Source: an uncultured Candidatus Planktophila sp.
Lineage (GTDB): Bacteria; Actinomycetota; Actinomycetes; Nanopelagicales; Nanopelagicaceae
DNA length: 5,454 nucleotides
Assembly: GCA_937975715.1 (NCBI GenBank)
Contig: CALJUA010000027.1
Location: 1 to 5,454, forward strand
Direction of reading: 5' to 3'
Shown here one piece after another: positions 1 through 5,454 of this stretch. The notes under the pieces were generated by a model. It was not told where the DNA came from. It saw nothing but the letters and a program-made list of their open reading frames with translations, and did no database searches. The position numbers and the translations under genes are program-made. Numbering within the stretch: position 1 is the stretch's first letter; each line of letters opens with the position of its first letter.

Positions 1-14
1 GTACAGCGTTACAA

Positions 15-1406
15 ATGACAACTGCGCCACATGCGAACACGTATCGTCGAGTCCCAACAACATCAACACCAATCTCACCTGAAAAGGTAGCTGCCGTCCT
101 TGCAGCTGAATGGGAACTCTTTACAAAGAATACAAAGGCATCTGAGGTTGAGAGCAAGCGAGCATTCTCATCGCTGCCCCTCGGTGTGACATCAAGTTTC
201 CAACACTGGGATCCATATCCCATCTCGATCGATAGCGCAGAAGGCGCTTACATGACCGATGTAGACGGCCGTAAGTTGCTCGACCTCTCTATGGGCTTTG
301 GCGCAATGCTCGCCGGCCACCTCAATCCAATAGTTGTAGAAGAAATCCAGTCCGCACTTGGCCGAGGAATGCTCTTTGTAACTCCCTCGCCTACCTCTAC
401 CGATGCGGCAGAACGTATCTGTAGGCGCTTTGGCATTGACCAGGTTCGTTTCACAAACTCTGGCACAGAATCAACGATGTACGCGGTGCGCGTGGCTCGT
501 TCGGCCACTGACAAGATGGGCATCCTAAAGATCGAAGGCGGCTACCACGGTAGCTACGACCCATTCGTTGTCTCCAGCAAGCCACCAGTCGACAAGATTG
601 GTAAGGCCGATAAGCCAACTCCATATATCGACTCCAACTTGGTTCCGGGCGATATCTACGTTGTTCCCTTTAACAACATCGAAGCCCTTGAGAAGATGTT
701 TAGGAAGAATGCAAAGAAGATCGCCTGCTTTATCGTCGAGCCAGTTCTCGAAAACCTTGCAATCGTTCTTCCTGATGCTGGATACCTTGAACGCGTTCGC
801 GAACTCTGCGATCAGTACAACGTCGTTCTTATCTTTGATGAAGTAAAAACAGGTCTTACAGCTGGTGCACACGGTGCAGCTAAGCGACTTGGAGTCCAGC
901 CTGATCTCATTACTCTCGCTAAATCAATTGGCGGAGGACTTCCACTCGCAGCCTTTGGTGGCAAGAAGAAGTACATGGATTTCGTTACCAATAACAAGAT
1001 GGCCCACTTCGGTACCTTCAACGGTAACCCACTTGCAATGGCAGGTGTACGCGCAATCGATCGCATCGCGACAGAGGAGACTCTTGGAGCTGCAGAGAAA
1101 CTCAACTTCCAAGCTCTCGAGCGCATCGGAGACATCATCGAGGAGTACCAATTGCCGGCGCACACCGTTGGTTTTGGAGTCAAGGGTTGTGTTACCTGGG
1201 CAACTTCCCCAGTTCGCAATTATCGTGATTACAAGGCGACAGATTTTGGCGTTGCCGAAGCTCATTGGCTATTCGCGCTCAATCGCGGGATCATCACTCC
1301 TCCGGGGCTTGATGAGCAGTGGTTGATCTCTTTGGCGCATACTCAGAACGAAATCGACATTTTGGTCGATGACTTCGCTGAGTTCGCAAAGGTTCTTCGC
1401 AGTTAA
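15..1406 (+). CDS. Class III PLP-dependent aminotransferase, glutamate-1-semialdehyde aminomutase-like
   Basis: This is a cytoplasmic fold-type I PLP enzyme of the class III aminotransferase family (463 residues). Visible landmarks in order are the phosphate-binding SGTE at 149-152, GGYHG at 175-179, VEPV at 241-244, FDEVKTG with the pyridine-nitrogen aspartate D275, the Schiff-base lysine K303 in LAKSIGGGLP, and GTFNGNP at 333-339. The GGYHG stretch and the glycine-rich segment after the lysine resemble glutamate-1-semialdehyde aminomutase. However, the protein is some 30 residues longer than HemL (about 430) and reads FDEVKTG instead of the usual FDEVMTGFR, so I do not call it hemL. It is more likely an aminotransferase of unknown amine substrate. 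The first 22 or so residues are Thr/Pro-rich and outside the fold. The frame stays open to the left edge and no Shine-Dalgarno sequence precedes this ATG, so the true start could lie further left. It probably shares an operon with the dehydrogenase downstream. Lysine codons are almost all AAG (23 of 26). Confidence 0.9.
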   Translation: MTTAPHANTYRRVPTTSTPISPEKVAAVLAAEWELFTKNTKASEVESKRAFSSLPLGVTSSFQHWDPYPISIDSAEGAYMTDVDGRKLLDLSMGFGAMLAGHLNPIVVEEIQSALGRGMLFVTPSPTSTDAAERICRRFGIDQVRFTNSGTESTMYAVRVARSATDKMGILKIEGGYHGSYDPFVVSSKPPVDKIGKADKPTPYIDSNLVPGDIYVVPFNNIEALEKMFRKNAKKIACFIVEPVLENLAIVLPDAGYLERVRELCDQYNVVLIFDEVKTGLTAGAHGAAKRLGVQPDLITLAKSIGGGLPLAAFGGKKKYMDFVTNNKMAHFGTFNGNPLAMAGVRAIDRIATEETLGAAEKLNFQALERIGDIIEEYQLPAHTVGFGVKGCVTWATSPVRNYRDYKATDFGVAEAHWLFALNRGIITPPGLDEQWLISLAHTQNEIDILVDDFAEFAKVLRS

Positions 1407-1428
1407 TCAGTAGCAATTAAGTAGAAAT

Positions 1429-1433
1429 GGAAG
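1429..1433 (+). promoter_or_regulatory. Ribosome binding site favouring the second ATG of the dehydrogenase
   Basis: GGAAG lies 8 nt before the ATG at 1442. The earlier in-frame ATG at 1427 has only GTAGAA directly against it, with no usable spacing. The later start also drops five residues (MEVLT) that the family does not need. The match to the Shine-Dalgarno consensus is partial, so the start remains a choice between the two. Confidence 0.45.
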
Positions 1434-1441
1434 TCCTGACA

Positions 1442-2674
1442 ATGGAGTCAGCACTAGATACCGCACTACGTCAATTAAGTCGCGCTGTTGAGCAGCTCGG
1501 ACTGTCAGAGAACGAGTGGCAGACCTTGTCCACCCCTCGTCGAGTTCTAGAAGTTGCAGTGCCTCTACGTCGCGATAACGGTAGCGTTGAAATGTATAAA
1601 GGTTTTCGAGTTCAGTATTCGACGACAAGAGGGCCATCCAAGGGTGGAGTTCGTTTTCACCCAGATATTGATATGGATGAGACTGTTGCATTAGCCATGT
1701 TGATGACCTGGAAATGTGCTTTGACTAATCTCCCCTATGGCGGCGCTAAAGGTGGAATCGCCGTTGATCCTTCAACCCTTTCGTTGATGGAGAATGAACG
1801 CCTTACGCGCCGTTACACATCGGAAATTCTCCCTATCATCGGACCAGAGCGCGATATTCCAGCACCTGATGTGGGAACAGATGAGCGGAATATGGCCTGG
1901 ATGATGGATACCTACTCTGTTAACGCAGGTTACTCGGTTCCTGGAGTTGTCACAGGTAAGCCAATTTCACTTGGTGGTTCACTGGGGCGCACTTCGGCTA
2001 CCGGTGATGGAGTTGCTATCTCAACCCGTGAAGCGCTGATTACAAAGGGTATTAATCCCCTAGAGGCAACAGTTGCAATTCAAGGATTCGGAAAAGTTGG
2101 TTACTGGACAGCGGTAGGCCTGGAAAAGATGGGGCTGAAGGTTGTTGCCGTCAGCGATGTTCATGGTGGAGTCACGGGATTCGATTCCGTAGCTCAACTA
2201 TGGGAGCACTTTAAGGAACATGGCAATCTCGATGCTCCAGGCACAGATCGCCTCACTAATGAAGAACTTCTTGCTCTTGAAGTTGATGTATTGATTCCAG
2301 CAGCCTTAGCGGATGCAATTACTGCTCACTCTGCACCTTCAATAAAGGCGAAAATTGTCGTAGAAGGTGCAAATGCTCCGACTACCCCAGAGGGAGATGC
2401 AATCCTTAAAGATAAAGGCGTCTTGGTGGTTCCCGATATTTTGGCCAACGCTGGTGGCGTTATTGTCTCCTACTTCGAGTGGGTCCAAGATAAGCAGGCA
2501 TTCTTCTGGGATGCGGATGAGATTTATCAAAACTTGGATTCACAACTCATGAGAGCAATTCGTGAAGTAGAAACCATGTCTTCTGAAAAGAATCTAACGT
2601 GGAGAGAATCTGCGATGATGATTGGTGTTAAGCGCGTTGCAGAAGCCCACAAGTTGCGCGGACTTTATCCATAA
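1442..2674 (+). CDS. gdhA: Glutamate dehydrogenase (Glu/Leu/Phe/Val dehydrogenase family)
   Basis: The likely reaction is reversible oxidative deamination of glutamate to 2-oxoglutarate and ammonia with NAD(P), in the cytoplasm. Numbered from the ATG at 1442, the protein has 410 residues, the usual length of the small hexameric glutamate dehydrogenases and longer than leucine or phenylalanine dehydrogenases (about 360). Substrate-site residues are present: K67 in SKGGVRFHP, K91 in TWKCAL, catalytic K103 in PYGGAKGG and D143 in PAPDVGT. The Rossmann dinucleotide motif GFGKVG is at 215-220, and NAGGVIVSYFEWVQ near 336-349 is typical of Bacillus GudB/RocG-like catabolic enzymes. I therefore favour glutamate over branched-chain or aromatic substrates. 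NAD versus NADP preference cannot be settled by eye. A start at 1427 (415 residues) is possible, but the ribosome site fits 1442 better. The gene follows the aminotransferase by 20-35 bp with no terminator between them, which suggests co-transcription. The symbol is generic. Confidence 0.93.
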   Translation: MESALDTALRQLSRAVEQLGLSENEWQTLSTPRRVLEVAVPLRRDNGSVEMYKGFRVQYSTTRGPSKGGVRFHPDIDMDETVALAMLMTWKCALTNLPYGGAKGGIAVDPSTLSLMENERLTRRYTSEILPIIGPERDIPAPDVGTDERNMAWMMDTYSVNAGYSVPGVVTGKPISLGGSLGRTSATGDGVAISTREALITKGINPLEATVAIQGFGKVGYWTAVGLEKMGLKVVAVSDVHGGVTGFDSVAQLWEHFKEHGNLDAPGTDRLTNEELLALEVDVLIPAALADAITAHSAPSIKAKIVVEGANAPTTPEGDAILKDKGVLVVPDILANAGGVIVSYFEWVQDKQAFFWDADEIYQNLDSQLMRAIREVETMSSEKNLTWRESAMMIGVKRVAEAHKLRGLYP

Positions 2675-2677
2675 AAT

Positions 2678-3424
2678 CTAAAGAGTCCAGGCTCTTACGC
2701 CACCAGCTACACCTGCACTATTGGGAACGATGACTACGTCGTCGCCCATCTGTTGAAGGTCCCGCTGAATGATGTTGTGTGAATTACCGCCGCCGATATA
2801 GAGGCGATCCCATAGAAATACTGGACGAAGCTCTGAAACCATCAAGCGCACACGACGAGACCAGAATGTATTTCCCATTCTCTTTCTCTCGCGTTCGCCG
2901 ATCCATGTGTCATACGTTGTATTACGTCGCACTGTTGCATGCGAGAGCTCGAAGTGTGGCGAGAGCATTCCACCATGGAACACTGCAAAACCGAGGCCTG
3001 TTCCGAGGGTCATGACGATTTCTAATCCTGTTCCAGTAATGACTCCTGCTGCATGAACTTCAGCATCATTGAGAACCTTTGTTGGAATTCCCAACTTATC
3101 TGCGATGGCAAATTGAGCATCAAAGCCCCACCACTGTTCTTTTAACTCTGGTGAGAGGCGAGTCTGTGGTCCGGCTTCGTTTATGTAGTGCGGAGTCGCT
3201 ACAACAACACCGTTTCGAATCATTCCTGGAATACCAACGGTTGCTCGCGACGCTTGTGGCAGTGATCCAGCTATCTCTGCGATGGTTTCAAGAAATCGCT
3301 CTGTCGTAAGTGGATACGGGGTTTCTATCCGAGTAGGTGCCGCATGCATCGTTCCCGATGAATCGAGGACGCAGCTCTTGATAAAAGATCCACCGCAATC
3401 AATGGAGAGGGTGAAGTCGCTCAT
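2678..3424 (-). CDS. ROK-family sugar kinase, polyphosphate glucokinase-like
   Basis: This 248-residue cytoplasmic kinase probably phosphorylates glucose or a related hexose. The N-terminal phosphate-binding motif is DCGGSFIK (9-16), the catalytic aspartate is D120 in LNDAEVHAAG, a second glycine loop TLGTGLG is at 139-145, ELSH at 159-162 stands where ROK kinases have the sugar-binding ExGH, and IGGGNS is at 210-215. The layout and the C-terminal VPNSAGVAGG match actinobacterial polyphosphate glucokinases. The cysteine-rich zinc motif of many other ROK proteins is absent, as in those enzymes. Odd points are Ser replacing the Gly of ExGH and an arginine-rich stretch at 166-193. Whether the donor is polyphosphate, ATP or both is not shown by the sequence. 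The ATG at 3424 has no Shine-Dalgarno sequence but sits exactly where a leaderless start would be. The gene converges on the dehydrogenase with 3 bp between their stop codons. Confidence 0.85.
   Translation of the reverse strand: MSDFTLSIDCGGSFIKSCVLDSSGTMHAAPTRIETPYPLTTERFLETIAEIAGSLPQASRATVGIPGMIRNGVVVATPHYINEAGPQTRLSPELKEQWWGFDAQFAIADKLGIPTKVLNDAEVHAAGVITGTGLEIVMTLGTGLGFAVFHGGMLSPHFELSHATVRRNTTYDTWIGERERKRMGNTFWSRRVRLMVSELRPVFLWDRLYIGGGNSHNIIQRDLQQMGDDVVIVPNSAGVAGGVRAWTL
2681..2696. terminator. Weak hairpin at the convergent gene ends
   Basis: AAGAG at 2681-2685 pairs with CTCTT at 2692-2696, with a possible extra T-G pair and a loop of 4 nt. It lies in the last codons of the kinase gene and just past the dehydrogenase stop, so it could slow polymerases from both sides. 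There is no T tract after it on the plus strand. On the minus strand it is followed by a broken T-rich run (TTTAGATTTTAT). It is a weak candidate only. Confidence 0.3.
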
Positions 3425-3430
3425 GACGAA

Positions 3431-3436
3431 AGCATA
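3431..3436 (-). promoter_or_regulatory. -10 box for leaderless transcription of the ROK kinase
   Basis: On the minus strand TATGCT matches the actinobacterial TAnnnT -10 pattern and is separated by exactly 6 nt from the A of the kinase ATG, so that A would be the transcription start. There is no Shine-Dalgarno sequence in front of the gene, which fits a leaderless mRNA. No convincing -35 hexamer is seen 15-18 bp upstream, where the sequence is the T-rich tail of a terminator. Confidence 0.5.
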
Positions 3437-3452
3437 AGGCTGTTGAGGATTG

Positions 3453-3492
3453 AAAGAAGAAAAGCCCCGGGTGTGAAAGGCACCCGAGGCTT
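3453..3492 (-). terminator. Intrinsic terminator after tRNA-Arg
   Basis: On the minus strand a 12-bp stem (3492-3481 with 3473-3462; AAGCCTCGGGTG with CACCCGGGGCTT) closes a 7-nt loop and is followed by the T-rich tail TTTTCTTCTTTC. The stem is complete on the minus strand through one U-G pair. Read on the plus strand the same position is a C-A mismatch, so it is built for minus-strand transcripts. It begins 6 nt past the tRNA 3' end and would also stop read-through from fprA before the kinase promoter. Confidence 0.85.
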
Positions 3493-3498
3493 AACTTG

Positions 3499-3571
3499 TG
3501 CGCGCGAAGGGATTCGAACCCCTAACCTTCTGATCCGTAGTCAGATGCTCTATCCGTTGAGCTACGCACGC
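3499..3571 (-). tRNA. tRNA-Arg (anticodon ACG)
   Basis: The complement folds as a full 73-nt cloverleaf. The acceptor arms GCGTGCG and CGCGCGC form 7 pairs, one of them U-G. The D stem is GCTC/GAGC, the anticodon stem is TCTGA/TCAGA around the loop CTACGGA, and the T arm is AGGGG-TTCGAAT-CCCTT. Loop positions 34-36 read ACG, so it decodes CGU and, after deamination of A34 to inosine, probably CGC and CGA. The discriminator base is A. The 3' CCA is not encoded (the DNA continues CAAG), so it must be added after transcription. Confidence 0.96.
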
Positions 3572-3592
3572 TTATTTATTTGTAGAACGCGA

Positions 3593-3621
3593 ATAATACC
3601 TTCTTATTAGAGTGCGCCCAA
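3593..3621 (-). promoter_or_regulatory. Likely promoter of tRNA-Arg, overlapping the fprA 3' end
   Basis: On the minus strand TTGGGC (3621-3616) and TATTAT (3598-3593) are separated by 17 bp. The -10 is a strong match; the -35 shares only the TTG half with consensus. The start of transcription would be near 3586, giving a leader of about 15 nt before the tRNA. The -35 lies within the last codons of fprA. The spacer at 3572-3606 is AT-rich and holds no hairpin, so read-through from fprA into the tRNA is also possible. Confidence 0.5.
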
Positions 3622-4881
3622 ATTGAGGAGTTCTTCGCGAGAAACAGCCTTTTTACGAGGCTTTCCGAGGGCCTCACCTGCTGCTACTTCAGCAGCATTG
3701 ATTTGCTCCCAATGCATCTGTGTCACAACCTTGTTGTGAGAGATGATTTCTGAAACGTCTCCTGCATTTTTGGGCCCAGTTAATTGAGAGACAAGAAGCT
3801 TCATCACATCAGCTGCATCAGACTTGTTTGTGCCGATAACACCTGAAGGACCACGCTTGGCCCACCCAACTACATAAAGGTTTCCATCAACATGACCTTC
3901 GTTATTTACCACTTTGCCATGAGCGTATGGAATACCTTCAAGAGCGGGAGCTTCATAGCCGATTGCCGTAATCACAAGTCCGCACTTAATGCTAAAGGTC
4001 TCATCTCCCCCAGTGCGCTGGAAAATGACTTCTTCAACTTTGCCATTGCCTTTGATTTCAGTAGGTGTAGCAAGAAATTGAAATTTCATTGTGCGATCGT
4101 GATGAGTTGGCTCGCGCTCTGCAATCAAAGTCATTGCATCTAGGTTAGATTTTGTATCTTTCTCAATTTCATCTCCTGCGCGCACAATCGCCGCAGCAAT
4201 ATCTTCGGGTTCAATCACGACATTGGTGTGCTCAAGTTTTGGTAGTTCGCGGAGTTCGGGGGATGTAAATGCTGCGTGCTCTGGTCCGCGACGAGCGCTC
4301 AGAATCACAGTACGAATCTCGCTCTTCTTCAGCGCATCAATCGCATGATCTGCGGTATCGGTTGGATCCAGCTCTGATGGCTCGAGAGCCAAGATGCGAG
4401 CAACATCCATTGCAACATTACCTGCGCCAATAACAACCGCGGTATGAGAAGAGAGATCAATCGATTCATCTTTAAAGTCTGGGTGTGCGTTGTACCAAGG
4501 TACAAAAGTTGCTGCCGAGAGCGAACCTGGAAGATCTTCACCTGGAATGCCTAGCTTCTTACCCTTTGGCGAACCGGTTGCGACAACAACTGCGTCATAG
4601 CTTTCGCGTAATTGTTCGATTGTCAGATCGGTGCCGAGTTCAACATTGGCAAAGAGTCTGAATCCAGGGGTTGTTGCAATCTTCTCAAAGACTTTTGAAA
4701 CGCTCTTAATCTTTGGGTGATCTGGCGCTACACCGCTGCGCACAAGGCCCCATGGGGTCGGCAAGCGCTCAATCATGTCGATAGAGAATGAGAGTTCGTC
4801 GCTAGCTAAGTTCTGGAGTGCCTGAGCTGCGAAGTAACCAGCAGGGCCAGCACCAACAATTGCGATTTTGTAACTCTTCAC
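3607..4881 (-). CDS. fprA: Ferredoxin--NADP+ reductase, FprA / adrenodoxin reductase type
   Basis: This cytoplasmic FAD enzyme moves electrons between NADPH and a ferredoxin. It has 424 residues; mycobacterial FprA has about 456 and is alike over its whole length. The FAD-binding motif GAGPAG is at 10-15, followed by the signature PTPWGLVRSGVAPDHPKIKS at 41-60. The NADP-domain motif GAGNVAMDVAR is at 152-162, R197 and R198 in SARRGP stand where the 2'-phosphate of NADPH is held, and the second FAD signature YVVGWAKRGPSGVIGTN is at 336-352. The start is GTG: it gives MKSYKIAIVGAGP, which lines up with the mycobacterial N terminus, and has a good ribosome site (AAGGGG, 7 nt away). The next Met is inside the fold at residue 36. 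No ferredoxin gene lies in the window, so its partner is unknown. A small exported-protein gene ends 40 bp upstream, and tRNA-Arg follows without an intervening terminator. Confidence 0.96.
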   Translation of the reverse strand: MKSYKIAIVGAGPAGYFAAQALQNLASDELSFSIDMIERLPTPWGLVRSGVAPDHPKIKSVSKVFEKIATTPGFRLFANVELGTDLTIEQLRESYDAVVVATGSPKGKKLGIPGEDLPGSLSAATFVPWYNAHPDFKDESIDLSSHTAVVIGAGNVAMDVARILALEPSELDPTDTADHAIDALKKSEIRTVILSARRGPEHAAFTSPELRELPKLEHTNVVIEPEDIAAAIVRAGDEIEKDTKSNLDAMTLIAEREPTHHDRTMKFQFLATPTEIKGNGKVEEVIFQRTGGDETFSIKCGLVITAIGYEAPALEGIPYAHGKVVNNEGHVDGNLYVVGWAKRGPSGVIGTNKSDAADVMKLLVSQLTGPKNAGDVSEIISHNKVVTQMHWEQINAAEVAAGEALGKPRKKAVSREELLNLGAL

Positions 4882-4888
4882 GCTCTCA

Positions 4889-4905
4889 CCCCTTGTTATC
4901 AGGGG
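4889..4905 (-). promoter_or_regulatory. fprA ribosome binding site within an inverted repeat
   Basis: On the minus strand CCCCT (4905-4901), a 7-nt loop and AGGGG (4893-4889) form a 5-bp stem, mostly G-C. The 3' arm is the Shine-Dalgarno sequence AAGGGG of fprA, so the fold would mask it. The repeat is seen directly; any role in control is inferred. No T tract follows, so it is not a terminator. A possible -10 (TAAACT, 4914-4909) lies just upstream, but with no good -35. If that were the promoter, the upstream arm would be largely missing from the mRNA. Confidence 0.4.
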
Positions 4906-4921
4906 CTCAGTTTAGCCTTAA

Positions 4922-5452
4922 TTAAGAACTGGTATTTGTATTCGTGATGAAGGCAGAGTTGGCGTAGGTATGAACCTGCATCGTGCCTGACTTGTTTTGA
5001 GAAATCTGGAAGGAGTAGAAGCCGTTTGCTGGAAGCGGAATCACGTAAGTGGTGGGCGATCCAGGAGTTATGGCAACAGATGTAGATGAGCCTGATTGGC
5101 AAGAGTTATTTCCGACAAAAGCCACGTTGAGGTTGCAACGTTTAAAACTTGAGACATTCGAACCTGATGGGAGGGTGATGATGAGTGCAAAGCGGCTGAC
5201 ATCAAAGTTTCCAGAGTTATTGACGAAGAAAGTTTTGGTGCCGTTTGAGACTGCGACATTATATGAATTGGCAGGATTTACAAATGTCTGAGTACCGCTA
5301 GCGAAGACAATAAGAGAACCTGATGACACTGACATCGTTGTATTGCGAGCTGTCGCCAATGTAGCAAAAGCAATTTGTGGCTGGGTGAGCGCGATAACTA
5401 CCGCGCCCACCACAGCGGCGACGAGAGATGCAGACTTCTTTCTACTGAACAT
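4922..5452 (-). CDS. Small exported protein of unknown function
   Basis: I do not recognise this 176-residue protein. It starts with a classical Sec signal peptide: positive n-region (SRKK, 3-6), a hydrophobic stretch at about 8-22, and a signal peptidase I site after AFA at 28-30, leaving a mature chain of about 146 residues. The mature part is rich in Ser, Thr, Asn, Gly and Val, with alternating hydrophobic stretches that suggest a beta-sandwich. The segment TKTFFVNNSGNFDVSRFALII (72-92) resembles the strand-turn-strand of Ig-like surface domains, though this is only a likeness. Two cysteines, C106 and C118, could form one disulfide after export. There is no lipobox, no C-terminal anchor and no further membrane segment, so it is probably released or held on the surface by other proteins. 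The ATG lies 2 bp from the right edge, so its ribosome site is not visible; the signal peptide supports this start. It sits 40 bp ahead of fprA on the same strand. Confidence 0.75.
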   Translation of the reverse strand: MFSRKKSASLVAAVVGAVVIALTQPQIAFATLATARNTTMSVSSGSLIVFASGTQTFVNPANSYNVAVSNGTKTFFVNNSGNFDVSRFALIITLPSGSNVSSFKRCNLNVAFVGNNSCQSGSSTSVAITPGSPTTYVIPLPANGFYSFQISQNKSGTMQVHTYANSAFITNTNTSS

Positions 5453-5454
5453 CT

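Noticed and set aside
525..872. 115-residue minus-strand reading frame inside the aminotransferase gene
   Set aside because: It lies wholly opposite a gene with clear family motifs, has no ribosome site or recognisable domain, and reflects codon periodicity. The other minus-strand frames at 248-523, 812-1219 and 924-1265 are rejected for the same reason.
15..1406. Calling the aminotransferase hemL (glutamate-1-semialdehyde aminomutase)
   Set aside because: The protein is longer than HemL, has FDEVKTG in place of FDEVMTGFR, and sits beside glutamate dehydrogenase rather than heme genes. The relationship is one of family only.
1407..1691. 94-residue minus-strand reading frame over the start of the dehydrogenase
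   Set aside because: The plus-strand frame has catalytic residues and full family length; the opposite frame shows no motif.
2779..3309. Plus-strand frames of 78 and 76 residues opposite the kinase
   Set aside because: The kinase motifs are all on the minus strand and these frames resemble no protein family.
3607..4881. Glutamate synthase small subunit or thioredoxin reductase as the identity of the flavoenzyme
   Set aside because: There is no redox-active CxxC and no N-terminal cysteine cluster, while the WGLVRSGVAPDHP and GWAKRGPSGVIGTN signatures are specific to the FprA/adrenodoxin reductase family.
4889..4905. The inverted repeat before fprA as a terminator of the exported-protein gene
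   Set aside because: The stem is only 5 bp and no T tract follows on the minus strand.
5049..5291. 80-residue plus-strand frame opposite the exported-protein gene
   Set aside because: The minus-strand frame begins with a convincing signal peptide; this one has no start signal or domain.
1..5454. Mobile element, tRNA-linked integration site or CRISPR array
   Set aside because: No transposase or integrase gene, no repeat of the tRNA 3' end and no regularly spaced repeats were seen. The tRNA is flanked by a housekeeping reductase and a kinase.

Overview
The window looks like ordinary chromosome from a moderate-GC actinobacterium. The best evidence is a ferredoxin-NADP reductase very close in sequence to the mycobacterial FprA type, a sugar kinase of the actinobacterial polyphosphate-glucokinase kind, and a TAnnnT box placed for leaderless transcription. 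GC that appears to be near 50% and short spacers fit freshwater planktonic actinobacteria (the acI/Nanopelagicales group). That placement is an inference, since no marker gene is present.

Layout: (1) Plus strand, 15-2674: a class III, PLP-dependent aminotransferase resembling glutamate-1-semialdehyde aminomutase, followed after 20-35 bp by a glutamate-dehydrogenase-type enzyme; they probably form one operon. (2) Minus strand, 2678-3424: a short ROK-family kinase related to polyphosphate glucokinase, convergent with the dehydrogenase and separated from its stop codon by only 3 bp. (3) 3425-3606: a leaderless promoter for the kinase, a strong intrinsic terminator, a tRNA-Arg(ACG) gene and its likely promoter. 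(4) Minus strand, 3607-4881: fprA, with a GTG start and a ribosome binding site inside a small inverted repeat. (5) Minus strand, 4922-5452: a small exported protein of unknown function, reaching the right edge of the window.

How the genes may work together: the aminotransferase and dehydrogenase form a plausible transdeamination pair. The first would move an amino group onto 2-oxoglutarate and the second would regenerate 2-oxoglutarate, releasing ammonia and reduced nicotinamide cofactor. The kinase, tRNA and reductase are housekeeping functions. On the minus strand the exported-protein gene, fprA and the tRNA lie head to tail, with the first clear terminator only after the tRNA.

I see no mobile element, CRISPR array, phage gene or defence system. 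The most interesting points are the unassigned aminotransferase/dehydrogenase pair, the arginine-rich segment of the kinase, the compact regulatory block at 3425-3621 and the unknown exported protein.
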